This document shows, piece after piece, positions 11,106 through 18,259 of a stretch of DNA of 64,000 bases. A program made the position numbers and the translations under genes. The DNA lies in contig NZ_VFML01000001.1 in the NCBI RefSeq assembly GCF_006715045.1, positions 558,001-622,000 on the forward strand, in the 5' to 3' direction. Under the pieces are notes generated by a model. The model worked only from the letters and a program-made list of their open reading frames with translations, made no database searches and was not told where the DNA came from. Within the stretch, counting starts at the first letter, position 1. Every line of letters begins with the position of its first letter. Origin of the DNA: Amycolatopsis cihanbeyliensis (GTDB taxonomy: Bacteria; Actinomycetota; Actinomycetes; Mycobacteriales; Pseudonocardiaceae).

Positions 11106-11426
11106 TCAGCTGGCTCGGTGGTAGCTCCAACCGCGCCGTCGCAGGTCCTCACCGGTCAGTGCCTGCGGGCGACCGTGCGAGTCGGTGCCCATCCAGCGCG
11201 GTCTGCCGGAGGAGCCTTCCAGGACGTAAGCCCGACCCTGGCTCCACACCACCGTGCAGGGGGTGCTCGGGGGAGCCCCGGCCGGGCTCGATGCTGCCGG
11301 GGTATCGGTATCGCTTTCCGCGTCGCCGTACATGTCCAACACTCTCAGTGTTCGATCTCGGGGCTGGCTGGACGCCCCGGCGGCCGAATGCGCGTCGTCG
11401 GGAGCATCCACCGTGACTGTCGGCAT
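11106..11426 (-). CDS. Conserved hypothetical small protein
   Basis: A 106-residue frame, 22 bases upstream of the phosphatidyltransferase on the same strand and probably co-transcribed. The first 55 residues are low in complexity (Asp, Ala, Ser, Pro). The C-terminal half is well structured: CTVVWSQGRAYVLEG, RWMGTDSHGRPQALT, then DLRRRGWSYHR. The pattern of Trp, Gly and charged residues looks constrained, so I treat it as a real gene. No known domain was recognised, and there is no signal peptide or membrane segment. An alternative reading is a pgsA leader artefact, but the C-terminal composition argues against that. Confidence 0.65.
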   Translation of the reverse strand: MPTVTVDAPDDAHSAAGASSQPRDRTLRVLDMYGDAESDTDTPAASSPAGAPPSTPCTVVWSQGRAYVLEGSSGRPRWMGTDSHGRPQALTGEDLRRRGWSYHRAS

Positions 11427-11550
11427 TCAGCCCCGTTCCGTTAACCCCCAGGGCGAACGTTCACCCGGAGGGTCGCTGACCCGAAGGGACGACACCGAGA
11501 GTAAAAGTCTACAATGGACAGACATACGTCACCTTGTTACTACCGAGAGT

Positions 11551-11564
11551 GACCGGAACCGGTC
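11551..11564 (-). terminator. Short hairpin downstream of the crotonase gene
   Basis: GACCGG-AA-CCGGTC forms a perfect 6-bp stem 12 bases beyond the crotonase stop. It may be a weak terminator. The remainder of 11427-11575 should hold the promoter of the small gene at 11426; no further structure was seen. Confidence 0.35.
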
Positions 11565-11575
11565 GACGAGTCGGG

Positions 11576-12427
11576 CTATTCGCCCTGGTAGTTCGGCTCC
11601 CGCCGCTCCATGAATGCCTGCACCGCCTCGGCGAGGTCCTTGCTCGGCAGGAAGGCCGCGTTCCAGGTGGACACGTAACGCAACCCGGCCGTGACCTGCT
11701 GCTCGGTATTGACCGAGAGCACGTCCTTGACCCCCCGCACCACCAGTGGCGGGTTGGCCGCGATCTCCTCGGCCAGTTCGCGTGCCGCCGTGAGCAACGC
11801 TTCCCGGTCCGGGTGGACCTCGTTCACCAGGCCGATCCGCTCGGCGCGCGCCGCGTCGATGTCCTTTCCGGTGAAGGCCAGCTCCCGCAGGTGCCCTTCA
11901 CCGATGATCGCGCCGAGCCGCTGCAGGCTGCCGAGGTCCGCGACGATCGCCACCTTGACCTCGCGCACGCTGAACGCGGCGTCCGCGCTGGCCAGCCGGA
12001 TGTCCGCGGCGCTGATGACGTCCACCCCGCCGCCGATGCACCAGCCGGACACCGCCGCGATCACCGGCTTGCGCACCGCGGCGACCGAGCTCACCGACTC
12101 CTGCAACGTGCGGATCTCGTCGAGGAAGGCGGTCCGCGGGGCGGCCAGCGCCTCCCCGGTCAGATACTCGGCCCAGCCCGGCATCATCGCGGGCAGGTCG
12201 AGCCCGTAGGAGAAATGCTTCCCGCTTCCGGCCAGCACGATCGCCCTGACCTGCGGGTCGGCGTCCAGCGTACGGAAGACCACGGGCAGCTCGCGCCAGA
12301 AGTCCGGACCCATGGCGTTGCCCTTGCCCGGGCCGAGCAAGGTCACCTCGGCGACGTGACCGCTGCGGGTGACCCGCAGGGAGACCAGGTTGTCGAGGCT
12401 GTCGAGGCTGTCGGCGGTATCAGTCAT
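11576..12427 (-). CDS. Crotonase, dienoyl-CoA-isomerase (ECH1)-like
   Basis: A 283-residue crotonase-fold protein. The oxyanion-hole segments are SGKHFSYGLDL and SGWCIGGGVDV. Three acids align with the catalytic set of delta(3,5)-delta(2,4)-dienoyl-CoA isomerase: Asp136 (GGGVD), Glu156 (VREVKV) and Asp164 (VADLGSLQRL). This predicts an isomerase for unsaturated fatty acids with odd-numbered double bonds rather than a plain enoyl-CoA hydratase. It is divergent from an alpha/beta hydrolase with about 147 bp between, and stands alone without other beta-oxidation genes. The specificity call rests on residue alignment from memory and is inference. Confidence 0.85.
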   Translation of the reverse strand: MTDTADSLDSLDNLVSLRVTRSGHVAEVTLLGPGKGNAMGPDFWRELPVVFRTLDADPQVRAIVLAGSGKHFSYGLDLPAMMPGWAEYLTGEALAAPRTAFLDEIRTLQESVSSVAAVRKPVIAAVSGWCIGGGVDVISAADIRLASADAAFSVREVKVAIVADLGSLQRLGAIIGEGHLRELAFTGKDIDAARAERIGLVNEVHPDREALLTAARELAEEIAANPPLVVRGVKDVLSVNTEQQVTAGLRYVSTWNAAFLPSKDLAEAVQAFMERREPNYQGE

Positions 12428-12574
12428 GGGCTCAATCCTGACTCATCTCGTTGGCACACTGCCAGCGACCCGGCACGATGTGTCCTTGGCCGCCGGATGA
12501 TCGCGTGCCACCCCTGGGTGGGAGATGATTTTTCCGGCCGACGCCAGGGGATCCGACCAGGAAGGACGGCCGGT

Positions 12575-13477
12575 ATGCAGGACAGCGCCACCGCACCGGA
12601 GGACGTGGGCGGGCGGGACACCGCGGCACCGGTGCCCAGCCCGCGCGCAGCCCGCCCGCTCGAGCTCGCCGGGGCGTTCCACTGGGGCGAGCATCGGCTG
12701 GCCTACACCGAGTACGGCTCGGGGGACAGGGTCGTGCTGCTGACGCACGGCATCATGTTCACCCGACGGATGCACGCCCCGCTGGCGCGGAAGCTGGCCG
12801 GTTCGGGCTACCGCGTGCTCACGCTCGACCTGCTCGGGCACGGCGACTCGGACCGGCCCGCCGAGTCCTGGCGATACTCGCTCCCGGCCTTCGCCGAGCA
12901 GGCGCTGGCCCTGCTCGACCATCTCGGCGTGGACCGCGCGGTGGTGGGCGGCACCTCGCTGGGTGCCAACGTCGCGCTGGAGGCCGCGGTGGCCGACCCG
13001 GACCGGCTGCACGGGATGATCGTCGAGATGCCGGTACTGGACAACGCGGTGTTCGCCGGGTTGCTGGCCTTCCCCCCGCTGCTGTTCGCCGCCCGGTTCC
13101 TGCCGGTCACCGTGCGGGGGGTGGCCGCGGTGGCGCACCGGATCCCGCACGGCCACCAGTGGGTCGATGTGCTCACCGACACCCTGGACCAGCAACCGGC
13201 CGCGCTCGCCGCGTTGCTGCACGGTGTGCTGTTCAGCCGGATCGCTCCGCCGAAGTCCCTGCGGCGCCGGATCGAGACACCCGCGCTCGTGCTCGGTCAC
13301 CAGGGCGACCCGATCCATCCCTTCGGGGACGCCGACACCCTCGCCGCCGACCTGCCGAACGCGGAGTTCGTGCGGGCCCGCAGCCCGGTGGAGCTGCGTT
13401 TCGACCCGGCCCGCCTCACCACCGCCATCACCGCCTTCCTGCACCGCCGCTACCCGGTCACGGAGTGTCGGGAGTAA
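12575..13477 (+). CDS. Alpha/beta hydrolase
   Basis: A 300-residue alpha/beta-hydrolase. The oxyanion loop reads LLTHGIMF, the nucleophile elbow GGTSLGANVALE, and an acid is present in GHQGDPIHPF. The C-terminal catalytic His expected after the last strand is not obvious; that stretch reads ARSPVELRFDPARL, and the only later His is in FLHRRY. The enzyme may use another His or be a non-hydrolytic member. ATG 12575 is used, with AGGAAGGA in front; the frame is open upstream through the antisense of the crotonase gene, which is a shadow. Its last 20 bases overlap the end of cysG on the other strand. The substrate is unknown. Confidence 0.85.
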   Translation: MQDSATAPEDVGGRDTAAPVPSPRAARPLELAGAFHWGEHRLAYTEYGSGDRVVLLTHGIMFTRRMHAPLARKLAGSGYRVLTLDLLGHGDSDRPAESWRYSLPAFAEQALALLDHLGVDRAVVGGTSLGANVALEAAVADPDRLHGMIVEMPVLDNAVFAGLLAFPPLLFAARFLPVTVRGVAAVAHRIPHGHQWVDVLTDTLDQQPAALAALLHGVLFSRIAPPKSLRRRIETPALVLGHQGDPIHPFGDADTLAADLPNAEFVRARSPVELRFDPARLTTAITAFLHRRYPVTECRE

Positions 13478-14699
13478 GTGACACCACGGGTCCGATGACG
13501 GTGATGGCGGGCGGTGTGATGCCCGCATCGGCGGCGTCGGCCGCGATCGCCTTCAGGGTGGAGCGCAGCACGCGCTGGTTGCGCATCGTGCCGTCCTGGA
13601 TCACCGCGACCGGGGTGTCCGCGGGCCTGCCCGCGTCCAGCAGGGCATCGGCGAACTCGGCGAGCCGCTGTACCCCCATCATCAGCACCAGCGTGCCACG
13701 CAGCCGTCCGAGCGCCTCCCAGTCGACGAGGGAGTCCTCGTGCCCCGGGGGAAGGTGACCCGACACCACGACCACCTCGTGGGCGACACCCCGGTGGGTC
13801 ACCGGGACGCCGGCCACCGCGGGCACGGCGAACGGGCTGGTGATCCCCGGCACCACGGTCACCGGCACCCCGGCCTGCACGCAGGCGAGCAGCTCCTCGA
13901 AACCGCGACCGAAGACGTAGGGATCGCCGCCCTTGAGCCGCACCACGAACCTGCCGGCCCTGGCGTGCTCGATCAGGGTGTGGTTGATCACGTCCTGGCT
14001 GGCCGCCCGGCCGTACGGGATCTTCGCCGCGTCCACCACCTCCACCTGCGGGGGCAGCTCGTCCAGCAGCTCGCGGGGTGCGAGCCGGTCGGCCACGACC
14101 ACATCGGCCCTGGCAAGCAGCCGCCTGCCGCGCACGGTGATCAGCTCCGGGTCCCCGGGACCGCCACCGACCAGCGCCACCCCGGCCGGGTGCCCGAGGG
14201 CATGGCCCTGCTCGGCACCCTGCGGTACGGAGTCCGGCACGGCGCCAGACCGCAGGGCGTCCAGCAGACCGTCCCGGACGGCCGCGGACCGCCGGAAGGC
14301 TCCCCCGGACAGCACGCCGACCAGCAGGCCCTCGTGCTCCCCCGACGCCGGGGTCACCGCGCTGCCCTCGATCCCGGCGTCGGCACGCACGCAGAACACC
14401 CTGGCGCGTTCGGCCTCGGCGCACACCGCCGCGTTCACCGCGGGATCATCGGTGCAGGCCAGGGCGTACCAGGCGCCGTCGAGATCGCCCTCGGCGTACC
14501 GCCTCCGGTGCCAGACGAACTCGCCCGCGTCGGCCATCGCGCCCACCGCGGGGGTGGTGCTGGGTGAGATCAACTCGACCGCCGCCCCCGCGCGCACCAG
14601 GCGCGGTAGGCGTCGCTGGGCCACGGTGCCGCCACCGATGACGACGACCCTGCGGCCGGTCAGGTCCAGGCCAACGAGGTAATGGTGCTCTTCCGCCAT
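13458..14699 (-). CDS. cysG: Siroheme synthase: fused precorrin-2 dehydrogenase/ferrochelatase and uroporphyrinogen-III methyltransferase
   Basis: A 413-residue CysG-type fusion that makes siroheme for sulfite and nitrite reductases from uroporphyrinogen III. The N-terminal half (about 1-150) is the NAD-dependent dehydrogenase/chelatase, with VVVIGGGTVAQRR for NAD and Asp in ACTDDPAVNAAV. The C-terminal half (about 170-405) is the SAM-dependent methyltransferase, with VGGGPGDPELIT, a KGGDPYVFGRG signature and GITSPFAVPA. ATG 14699 is used; another ATG 12 bases upstream is possible. The gene overlaps the end of the alpha/beta hydrolase by 20 bases. No sulfite or nitrite reductase genes are nearby. 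Confidence 0.95.
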   Translation of the reverse strand: MAEEHHYLVGLDLTGRRVVVIGGGTVAQRRLPRLVRAGAAVELISPSTTPAVGAMADAGEFVWHRRRYAEGDLDGAWYALACTDDPAVNAAVCAEAERARVFCVRADAGIEGSAVTPASGEHEGLLVGVLSGGAFRRSAAVRDGLLDALRSGAVPDSVPQGAEQGHALGHPAGVALVGGGPGDPELITVRGRRLLARADVVVADRLAPRELLDELPPQVEVVDAAKIPYGRAASQDVINHTLIEHARAGRFVVRLKGGDPYVFGRGFEELLACVQAGVPVTVVPGITSPFAVPAVAGVPVTHRGVAHEVVVVSGHLPPGHEDSLVDWEALGRLRGTLVLMMGVQRLAEFADALLDAGRPADTPVAVIQDGTMRNQRVLRSTLKAIAADAADAGITPPAITVIGPVVSLTPDTP

Positions 14700-14737
14700 G
14701 CCGCCAAGCATGCCCCGTGCGCCTCGGCGCGGCGCTG

Positions 14738-15142
14738 TCAGGGCTCCAGCAGCTCGAGCATCTCCTTGTTGTCGAACATCCGGGCGGTCTCGATCGCCGA
14801 CGGCTGCCCGGCCGAGGGATCCGCTCCCCCGCCGAGCAGCGCTTTCACCACCTCGGGCTCGGCCTTGAACACCGCGCCGGCGAGCGGGCTCTGGCCCCGG
14901 TCGTTCAGCCGGTTCGGGTCGGCGCCCCGCTCGAGCAGGGCGGTCACCGCGTCCGCGTGCCCGTAATATGCGGCGAGCATCACCAAGGTGTCGCCCTTGT
15001 CGTTGGTGAGGTTCGCCGGGATGCCAGCCTCCACGTAGGCGACGAGGCGGTCGGTCTCGCCCCGGCGAGCGAAGCCGAACACCTTCGCCCAGAGCGCGAG
15101 CAGCTCCGGGTCGGGCTCGGGTTCCGGCATCTCGTCGGTCAT
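14738..15142 (-). CDS. Ankyrin-repeat protein
   Basis: A 134-residue soluble protein made mostly of three ankyrin repeats. The clearest are DKGDTLVMLAAYYGHADAVT with LLERGADPN, and DRGQSPLAGAVFKAEPEVVK with LLGGGADP. The first repeat (FGFARRGETDRLVAYVEAG) is degenerate. Such proteins are protein-binding scaffolds; no partner can be inferred. The N terminus is acidic (MTDEMPEPEPDPEL). ATG 15142 is used, with GGTGGGG upstream. It lies 38 bases before cysG and 25 bases after the rpsR copy on the same strand, so it may be read through from the ribosomal-protein operon, but a functional link is not evident. Confidence 0.9.
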   Translation of the reverse strand: MTDEMPEPEPDPELLALWAKVFGFARRGETDRLVAYVEAGIPANLTNDKGDTLVMLAAYYGHADAVTALLERGADPNRLNDRGQSPLAGAVFKAEPEVVKALLGGGADPSAGQPSAIETARMFDNKEMLELLEP

Positions 15143-15167
15143 GTCCCCACCCTGGCACACCCCGGTG

Positions 15168-15401
15168 TCAGCCGCGCCGCCCGTGAGGGTAGGGCAGCAG
15201 GGCCATCTCCCTGGCGTTCTTGATCGCCACCGCCACCTGTTTCTGCTGCTGCGGGGTCAACCCGGTCACCCGGCGGGAGCGGATCTTGCCGCGGTCGGAG
15301 ATGAACCTGCGCAGCAGGTCCACATCCGTCCAGTGCACGCCGCTCAGCCGCTCGGCGGCCAGCGGGTTCCGCCTGCGCTTACCGTGCCGTGGGTTCGTCA
15401 T
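15168..15401 (-). CDS. rpsR2: Ribosomal protein S18, zinc-independent paralogue
   Basis: A 77-residue S18 with the family core [46 protein letters not shown]. Cysteines of the zinc-binding form are absent, which defines the C-minus paralogue used when zinc is scarce. ATG 15401 is preferred, since GGTGAGGTGG precedes it at good spacing; GTG 15410 is an alternative. It is the last gene of the operon rpmB-rpmG-rpsN-rpsR, with 10 bases or less to the preceding stop. Expression should follow the Zur-like site at 16138. Confidence 0.95.
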   Translation of the reverse strand: MTNPRHGKRRRNPLAAERLSGVHWTDVDLLRRFISDRGKIRSRRVTGLTPQQQKQVAVAIKNAREMALLPYPHGRRG

Positions 15402-15411
15402 CCGAGCCACC

Positions 15412-15717
15412 TCACCAACTCGACTTGCTGACGCCGGGCAGTTCCCCGCGGTGCGCCATCTCCCGCAGCCGCACCCTGGACAGGCCGAACTTCCGGACGT
15501 AGCCGCGCGGCCTGCCGTCGGCGACGTCGCGGTTCCGGATCCGGGTGGGGCTGGCGTCCCGCGGCAGGGCCTGCAGGGCCGACGCCGCCGCCGCGCGTTC
15601 CTCGGCGGTGGACCGCGGCGAGCGGATGGTCGCCTTCAACTCGGCCCTGCGTGCAGCGTACCTGGCGACGACCTGCCGGCGCCGCTCGTTCTTGGCGATC
15701 TTGGACTTCTTCGCCAT
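15412..15717 (-). CDS. rpsN2: Ribosomal protein S14, zinc-independent paralogue
   Basis: A 101-residue S14 of the long type without the CxxC...CxxC zinc ribbon. The C-terminal signature [33 protein letters not shown] is intact, split here into [15 protein letters not shown] and [13 protein letters not shown]. It replaces zinc-binding S14 in the small subunit head during zinc limitation. Its start ATG overlaps the rpmG stop (TGATG at 15715-15719), so the genes are translationally coupled. Known mycobacterial homologues are repressed by Zur. Confidence 0.96.
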   Translation of the reverse strand: MAKKSKIAKNERRRQVVARYAARRAELKATIRSPRSTAEERAAAASALQALPRDASPTRIRNRDVADGRPRGYVRKFGLSRVRLREMAHRGELPGVSKSSW

Positions 15718-15881
15718 CAGCGCTCCTCCCTGAACTCCACGTGGGCCCTGACCACCGGGTCGTACTTGCGCAGCACCATGCGCTCCGGGTCGTTACGCCG
15801 GTTCTTCCTGGTCACGTAGGTGTAGCCGGTGCCGGCGGTGGACCGCAGCTTGATCACCGGACGGACGTCCTCGCGGGCCAT
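15717..15881 (-). CDS. rpmG2: Ribosomal protein L33, zinc-independent paralogue
   Basis: A 54-residue L33: [20 protein letters not shown], then [17 protein letters not shown]. The four Cys of the zinc-binding form are missing. Both ends overlap neighbours by TGATG junctions (15715-15719 with rpsN, 15879-15883 with rpmB), showing a tightly coupled operon. It belongs to the large subunit and substitutes for the zinc form under low zinc. Confidence 0.96.
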   Translation of the reverse strand: MAREDVRPVIKLRSTAGTGYTYVTRKNRRNDPERMVLRKYDPVVRAHVEFREER

Positions 15882-16117
15882 CAGAGCCGGACCCCCTTCG
15901 CCAGCAGTTCGGCCACGACCGCGTCGATGCCCCGCCGGTCGATCGTCTTCATCCCCTTGACCGAGACCCGCAGCCGCACCCGGCGCCGCAGGCTCGGCAC
16001 CCAGTACCGGCGGGTCTGCACATTGGGCTCCCACCGGCGGGAGCTTCGCCGGTGGGAGTGCGAGACCTGCTTGCCATATCCCGGCGCGCGACCGGTGACC
16101 TGGCACACGGCTGACAT
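15881..16117 (-). CDS. rpmB2: Ribosomal protein L28, zinc-independent paralogue
   Basis: A 78-residue L28: [24 protein letters not shown], split as [15 protein letters not shown] and [14 protein letters not shown], then [12 protein letters not shown]. Only one of the usual cysteines (Cys5) remains, so no zinc knuckle can form. It is the first gene of the leftward altRP operon; its start is 21-35 bases from the Zur-like box on the divergent side. The order L28-L33-S14-S18 is the standard C-minus operon of actinobacteria. Confidence 0.96.
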   Translation of the reverse strand: MSAVCQVTGRAPGYGKQVSHSHRRSSRRWEPNVQTRRYWVPSLRRRVRLRVSVKGMKTIDRRGIDAVVAELLAKGVRL

Positions 16118-16137
16118 GCACCCTCCTCAATTGGTAT

Positions 16138-16152
16138 TGATACTCATTTTCA
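16138..16152. promoter_or_regulatory. Zur-box-like palindrome between the two altRP operons
   Basis: TGATACTCATTTTCA matches the actinobacterial Zur consensus TGAAAATGATTTTCA at 12 of 15 positions. It lies in the 98-bp gap between rpmB2 (minus) and the mrf-like gene (plus). One site here could repress both divergent operons when zinc is sufficient. The region is much richer in A+T than its surroundings, consistent with promoters. Confidence 0.8.
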
Positions 16153-16215
16153 TTTAGTCTACATCGCGTACCTGACGTTGAACGACGCCCCACCCGGGGT
16201 TGGTCTGGAGCAGCA

Positions 16216-17469
16216 GTGACCCAGCACGACCGCGTGCCGCTGACCCTCATCGGCGGCCTGTCCCCCACCGCGAACACCCGGCTCACCGACACCCTGCGGG
16301 CCGGGGATCCTGGCACCGCCGTGGTGCACCACGACCTGCGCCATATTGGCTCCGGTGTGGTGCGCCGGCGTCTGCAGCTCGGCCACCGCGACCAGCTCAC
16401 CGCGCTCGAGCTGGCGCACGGGTGCGTTTCCTGCACCCTGCGCGAGGACCTGCTGCCGTTGCTGCGCAGGCTGGGCCGGATGCCCGAGGTTCGGCGCATC
16501 CTGGTCCGGCTCGACCCGGCGATGGAGCCGGAACCGGTGAGCTGGGCGCTGCATCACGTGCTGGTCGGCGACCGGCCGGTGCTGGCGGACCTGCGGATCG
16601 AGGCCGTGTACTCGGCACTCGACCACGCGAGCTGGTTCGAGGCGGCCACCGGGGAGGACACCCTGGCCGAGTGCGGCCTGCAGGCCAGCGCGGAGGACGA
16701 GCGGACCCTCGCCCAGGTCGCACTGGCGCAGGTCGAGTTCGCCGACGTGCTGGTACTGGACGGGGTGGCCACCGACGGGTGGAGCGCCGCCCGCACCGCG
16801 GCGGTCCTGGACCGGGTGGCGCCCACCGCGCCCCGGGTAGAACTGGCCGGCGCGGACGGGAGCACGCTGCGCGCGGCCGTCCCCGCCGAGGCGCGCCGCG
16901 GGGAGCTCACCGACCAGCACGGCGCCCTGCTACGCGGGCAGCCGCCCCTGCACACCGACTGCGGGATCTGTCTTTTCACCTTCACCGCCCGGCGGCCGTT
17001 CCACCCGCAACGCCTGCACGCGGCGATCGACGTGCTGCTGGACGGCGTGGTGCGCACCCGAGGGCGTGCCTGGGTCGCCAGCCAGCCGGACGTCGCGTTC
17101 TGGATCGAGTCCGCGGGCGGCGGCCTCGGCATCGGGCACGCGGGTGGCTGGCTCGCCGCGGCGGAGGGTCCGGAGTGGCTGGAGGTCTCCCCTGAGCGCC
17201 GCACGCTCGCGGCCCTGCGCTGGGACCCGGCCTTCGGGGACCGGGCGCAGGAACTGGTGATCGTCGCGCACCAGGCGATCCCGGAGGAGATCGAGGCCGC
17301 GCTGCACGGCGCCTTGCTCACCGACGAGGAGCTGGCCGCGGGCGAGCAGGCCTGGCTGCGCTACCCCGATCCGTTCGGCTCCTGGCACGAGGAGCCCTGC
17401 GCGGACAACGAACTCGCGCCCGGACGCCACGACGCGGGCGCACAAACCGGAAAGGACGACACCCTGTGA
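16216..17469 (+). CDS. mrf: Mrf-like CobW-family protein (ribosome hibernation recruitment factor, Rv0106-like)
   Basis: A 417-residue COG0523/CobW-like protein. The conserved [20 protein letters not shown] carries a CVSC motif in place of the usual CxCC. The C-terminal CobW domain is seen in [17 protein letters not shown] and ESAGGGL. The nucleotide-binding loop is degenerate: [13 protein letters not shown] has no GKT. These features match mycobacterial Mrf/Rv0106, which recruits the hibernation factor MPY to ribosomes containing zinc-free proteins at very low zinc. GTG 16216 starts the frame, facing the Zur-like site. Its stop overlaps the L31 start (GTGA, 17466-17469). A classical zinc chaperone GTPase is less likely given the loop. 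Confidence 0.88.
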   Translation: MTQHDRVPLTLIGGLSPTANTRLTDTLRAGDPGTAVVHHDLRHIGSGVVRRRLQLGHRDQLTALELAHGCVSCTLREDLLPLLRRLGRMPEVRRILVRLDPAMEPEPVSWALHHVLVGDRPVLADLRIEAVYSALDHASWFEAATGEDTLAECGLQASAEDERTLAQVALAQVEFADVLVLDGVATDGWSAARTAAVLDRVAPTAPRVELAGADGSTLRAAVPAEARRGELTDQHGALLRGQPPLHTDCGICLFTFTARRPFHPQRLHAAIDVLLDGVVRTRGRAWVASQPDVAFWIESAGGGLGIGHAGGWLAAAEGPEWLEVSPERRTLAALRWDPAFGDRAQELVIVAHQAIPEEIEAALHGALLTDEELAAGEQAWLRYPDPFGSWHEEPCADNELAPGRHDAGAQTGKDDTL

Positions 17470-17729
17470 AACCAGGAATCCATCCCGAGTACCGGCCCGT
17501 GGTGTTCCAGGACGCCGCGACCGGGGACGCCTTCCTCACCCGGTCGACGACCACATCGGACCGGACGATCGAGTGGAGCGACGGCAACACCTACCCGCTG
17601 GTGCTCGTCGATATCAGTGCCTGGTCACACCCGTTCTGGACCGGCACGCGCCGGATCATGGACACCGCGGGGCAGGTGGAGAAGTTCCGCCGCCGCTACG
17701 GCAGGCGGGAAGCGGGAGGTGCTCGCTGA
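17466..17729 (+). CDS. rpmE2: Ribosomal protein L31 type B (zinc-independent)
   Basis: An 87-residue L31 of the type B (C-minus) class. It begins [20 protein letters not shown] and contains SHPFWTG and a C-terminal VEKFRRRYG, without the zinc Cys. It sits between mrf and rpmF with GTGA and TGATG overlaps, so translation of the three genes is coupled. It would replace zinc-type L31 on the large subunit in low zinc. Confidence 0.96.
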   Translation: MKPGIHPEYRPVVFQDAATGDAFLTRSTTTSDRTIEWSDGNTYPLVLVDISAWSHPFWTGTRRIMDTAGQVEKFRRRYGRREAGGAR

Positions 17730-17893
17730 TGGCGGTGCCGAAGCGGAAGAAGTCCCGCAGCAACACCCGGTCGCGCCGCGCGCAGTGGAAGGCCGCGGCA
17801 CCGGACCTGGTGCCGATCACCGTGGCGGGTGAGCGGAAGCTGGTGCCGCGCGCCCTGATCGGCCATTTCCAGCGCCTGGAACGGGACGGCTGA
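17729..17893 (+). CDS. rpmF2: Ribosomal protein L32, zinc-independent paralogue
   Basis: A 54-residue L32: [20 protein letters not shown] at the N terminus is diagnostic. The Cys pairs of the zinc form are replaced. It overlaps the L31 stop by TGATG (17727-17731) and ends the rightward operon; its stop codon lies inside the stem of a bidirectional terminator. L32 is encoded in the mrf-L31-L32 arm here. Confidence 0.95.
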   Translation: MAVPKRKKSRSNTRSRRAQWKAAAPDLVPITVAGERKLVPRALIGHFQRLERDG

Positions 17894-17925
17894 CCCCGCC
17901 CGCGACCGTCACCGGCCGGGGGTCA
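17891..17925. terminator. Bidirectional terminator spanning both stop codons
   Basis: TGACCCC (17891-17897) and GGGGTCA (17919-17925) are perfect inverted repeats, with partial pairing inside (GCCCGCG against CCGGCCG). The arms contain the rpmF2 stop and the stop of the convergent His-rich gene. Confidence 0.6.
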
Positions 17926-18219
17926 ATGCTCGTCGTAGTGGTCGCCGTGGGCCGCATGGCGATGCCCGTCGTGGATGTAGTCCACATGCTCGCCGTGCGG
18001 CACCGCGACGTGGCCGCAGCCCTCGCCGTGGGTGTGCTCGTGGGTGCCGTGCACCGCGTGCTCGGCCGGTTCGCACTCGTCGTAGTGACCGTTGTGGACG
18101 CGATGCAGGTGTCCGTCGTGGACGTAATCGACATGGTCGCCGTGCGGCACGGCGACATGCCCGCAACCCTCGCCATGCCGATGGTCGTGTGCGGTGTGTT
18201 CCCGGTGTGCCGTAACCAT
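17923..18219 (-). CDS. Histidine-rich tandem-repeat protein, probable zinc-binding
   Basis: A 98-residue protein with 27 His and 3 Cys. It consists of two near-identical units of about 40 residues. Each has HGEGCGHVAVPHG, then HVDY, then HDGH and H-x2-HY. The first unit ends in DEC and the second in DEH. There is no signal peptide or membrane segment from ATG 18219, so it should be cytosolic. The density and spacing of His point to binding of zinc or nickel, perhaps storage or buffering. It is convergent with the zinc-sparing ribosomal operon, which strengthens a zinc link, but no Zur-like box was found in front of it. It follows the transporter gene by 40 bases on the same strand. Confidence 0.85.
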   Translation of the reverse strand: MVTAHREHTAHDHRHGEGCGHVAVPHGDHVDYVHDGHLHRVHNGHYDECEPAEHAVHGTHEHTHGEGCGHVAVPHGEHVDYIHDGHRHAAHGDHYDEH

Positions 18220-18259
18220 AACCGACACTAACACCGCGGCCCGGCCCCGGCAGTGCCGT

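Noticed and set aside
11534..12574. Open frame extending the alpha/beta hydrolase leftward through the crotonase gene
   Set aside because: It is the antisense of the crotonase gene; the hydrolase has its own ATG with a ribosome site at 12575.
18220..18259. Zur box for the His-rich gene
   Set aside because: The 40-bp leader is GC-rich and has no TGAAAAT-like palindrome.
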